DNA from: an uncultured Actinoplanes sp.
Lineage (GTDB): Bacteria; Actinomycetota; Actinomycetes; Mycobacteriales; Micromonosporaceae
Assembly: GCF_934643405.1 (NCBI RefSeq)
Contig: NZ_CAKUCL010000070.1
Span: 1-29,219 of the forward strand
Direction: 5' to 3'
Length of the DNA stretch: 29,219 bases
Part shown: positions 28,089-29,219 of the stretch, in pieces
Position numbering within the stretch: position 1 is the first letter of the stretch
How the letters are laid out: every line of letters starts with the position of its first letter
Position numbers and translations under genes: made by a program
Notes under the pieces: model-generated
Databases searched by the model: none
Seen by the model: the letters and a program-made list of their open reading frames with translations, nothing else
Told to the model about the DNA's origin: nothing

Positions 28089-28406
28089 TCAGGCGCCGGC
28101 TTCTTGCTGGCGCTGGTATTCCTCGTTCTGCCGGAGGGCCTCTTCGAGCTGGTCCTCGAGAATGATGATCCGGCAGGCGGCTTCCAGAGGGGTGCCGTGC
28201 TCGACCATCTCCCGCGCTCGTGCGGCGAGGCGCAACTGGTAGCGCGAGTAGCGGCGGTGCCCGCCGGCCGACCGGGACGGGGTGATCAGTTTTGCCTCGT
28301 CGAGCCGGCGCAGGAAGTCCTGCGAGGCGCCGGTGATCTCCGCGGCCCGGCCCATCGTGTAGGCGGGGTAGTCGTCGTCGCCGAACATGTCGTCGGGTTG
28401 ACCCAT
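28089..28406 (-). CDS. Short MerR-type HTH regulator
   Basis: A 105-residue protein. After an acidic N-terminus (DDMFGDDDYPAY) comes a MerR-like winged HTH: TMGRAAEITGASQDFLRRLDEAKLITPSRSAGGHRRYSRYQL, described here in the usual order helix, helix, wing. The C-terminal 35 residues form a Glu/Gln/Arg-rich coiled coil (LEDQLEEALRQNEEYQRQQ), the dimer helix. There is no Cys-based effector domain. The ATG at 28406 follows GGAGG by seven bases. A 12-bp hairpin stands right before that ribosome-binding site. Confidence 0.87.
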   Translation of the reverse strand: MGQPDDMFGDDDYPAYTMGRAAEITGASQDFLRRLDEAKLITPSRSAGGHRRYSRYQLRLAARAREMVEHGTPLEAACRIIILEDQLEEALRQNEEYQRQQEAGA

Positions 28407-28423
28407 GCACACCTCCAAGTCGA

Positions 28424-28451
28424 GGGCCCCGGCGCGGAAGCGCCGGGGCCC
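28424..28451 (-). promoter_or_regulatory. 12-bp perfect hairpin with GGAA loop before the merR-like gene
   Basis: Bases 28424-28435 pair exactly with 28440-28451 around GGAA (TTCC on the minus strand). It ends just before the GGAGG of the merR-like gene. It may terminate transcription from the right, or work as an attenuator in the gene's leader. Confidence 0.6.
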
Positions 28452-29027
28452 AGGGTTACGGGTCGAAAACACCATCTACCGACAGGTTCGTCGGGTTGTC
28501 GTATCCGCACCTACCGCCGTCGACGGGGTCGGGTGCGAGGATCGCATAAGCGTGACCGGAGACCACCTCTCGTTCGATGGAAACTGCGGTGACCGCCCCA
28601 GAGCCGGAACTGCACCCCTGGTGGCGGGCGATCCAACGGTGTTCAGCCCTCCCTTTCCTCTGCTCTTCCGATTGCTGTGGTGCTGTGGTGCGTGTCGTGC
28701 TGCCCGCCGGTGTCGAAGCCCCACGCACTTCATGGCCCCGCACACGTGCGGCGAGCTGTCTGCCGGGCGGGCGCTGAATCACCACTGCCGCCCGCCCGGC
28801 CTTGACTTCTACGTGCCTTACCTTTCCTTGCCCGAGCGAGCCACGAAATGGATCCGGGCCCTGCTTGACGCTCGGTCTTACTCGTCTGCGTTTTCCTCTG
28901 ATCTCTCTGCAACACCAGGAAGATTAGTCGGTCACGGCCAGAAAGTCTAGTACGTTCGCCCTAGATTTCCTCGCGGCTGGCCCGAGCTTCGGCAGGCCTG
29001 GGGCGACGCCCCGCGGCAGCCCCGCTC
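28452..29027. other. Region without a confident gene, lower G+C
   Basis: Neither strand shows a frame with the local codon bias plus a start and ribosome-binding site. The stretch 28640-28960 is less G+C rich than the rest of the window. A minus-strand frame ending at 28456 (last residues VDGVFDP) has acceptable codons but no good start, so a small gene there is possible. Structured elements are a perfect 12-bp stem (28762-28773 with 28789-28800) and TCTAG-N10-CTAGA (28946-28965). Confidence 0.5.
28762..28800 (+). terminator. Strong hairpin in the unassigned region
   Basis: A perfect 12-bp GC-rich stem, 28762-28773 with 28789-28800, and a 15-base loop. The + strand continues with a moderately T-rich stretch (CTTGACTTCT), which fits a terminator, yet no upstream + strand gene is evident. 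Confidence 0.5.
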
Positions 29028-29219
29028 GTCGCGCCCATGGCCCGGGGCCGCCCTTACCGGCGTGATCCAGCGGCTGGGCGCATCGCGGCCGTCCTCAGCG
29101 CGTGATCCAGCGGCTGCTGGCGCCATGGGGCCGCACCGCGGCCGTGGCGGGGAGCCGCCTTCACCGCGCGCATGATCCAGCGGTTGCCGGCGCCGTGGGC
29201 CGCGCTGCGGCGGTGGTCC
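29028..29219. repeat. Degenerate tandem repeat built on GATCCAGCGG
   Basis: GATCCAGCGG starts at 29064, 29104 and 29174. After it come CTG/TTG, GGCGCCATGGGGCCGC-like and GCGGCCGT-like blocks, with a partial preceding unit from about 29028. The full unit is about 70 bp; the first copy is shortened to 40. The array is cut by the window end. Confidence 0.7.

Noticed and set aside
28577..28777. Possible 66-residue + strand protein with several Cys
   Set aside because: No ribosome-binding site, mixed third-position bases and no family resemblance.

Overview
The window comes from a high-G+C actinobacterium. Nearly every gene has a strong G/C third-position bias and GTG starts are common. There is a CgArsR-type ArsR, a mycothiol-era arsenate reductase set, a YtxH-like stress protein, sigmaB/sigmaF-like promoters and a remnant of an AfsR/SARP regulator. 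The overall feel is Micromonosporaceae (Actinoplanes or a relative). That placement is inference, because no rRNA or other phylogenetic marker is present.

Layout. (1) 1-345: six tandem 60-bp units carrying alternating TCCCCAC/GTGGGGA arms, cut by the window edge. (2) 426-9394: a sugar uptake and catabolism locus. It holds a ROK repressor, a fused two-domain RbsA-type ATPase, a tiny coupling ORF, an RbsC-type permease, a Tat-type lipoprotein binding protein and a Gfo/Idh/MocA dehydrogenase. An EboE-like TIM-barrel protein and a sugar phosphate isomerase/epimerase-like protein follow, the latter behind a leader that can fold strongly. A perfect 12-bp terminator closes the locus. ATGA/TGATG overlaps suggest translational coupling along it. 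(3) 9450-10039: a YtxH-like gene and tRNA-Asn(GTT). (4) 10040-17692: an arsenic block. One arm runs leftward: CxxC miniprotein, a peptide with four Cys-Cys-Gly motifs, M28 metallopeptidase, ArsR, ArsO-like flavoprotein with a Cys-Cys tail, MFS transporter. The other arm runs rightward: ArsR, an ArsR-phosphatase/reductase fusion, aquaglyceroporin, ArsC. The block lies between the intact tRNA-Asn and a degenerate direct copy of the tRNA 3' end near 17662-17692, so it may be a tRNA-inserted island.

(5) 17860-20336: a broken RcnA/NreB-like nickel/cobalt exporter fragment, then a divergent pair of a PepSY-TM protein and a YcnI-like (DUF1775) copper protein sharing a symmetric ECF-like promoter. 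(6) 20358-24308: a CDGSH iron-sulfur protein, an iron-containing redox enzyme, a YbdK-like carboxylate-amine ligase coupled to a class I methyltransferase, and a stress-type PRC-barrel-like protein with an Asp-rich partner. (7) 24469-26043: a collapsed SARP/TPR regulator remnant, then an Ogt alkyltransferase beside a 2OG-Fe(II) oxygenase, a probable alkylation-repair pair. (8) 26128-28451: a TetR repressor divergent from a VOC protein and an alpha/beta hydrolase over two tandem palindromes, then a MerR-like regulator. (9) 28452-29219: no confident gene, lower-GC sequence with hairpins, and a second degenerate tandem repeat built around GATCCAGCGG.

The most unusual element is the leftward arsenic arm. 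A small protein made of four CCG pairs overlaps an apparently active M28 peptidase by ATGA, and its CCGTPA motif recurs in the C-terminal tail of the ArsO-like enzyme. This looks like a dedicated arsenite-binding or arsenic-modified peptide module.
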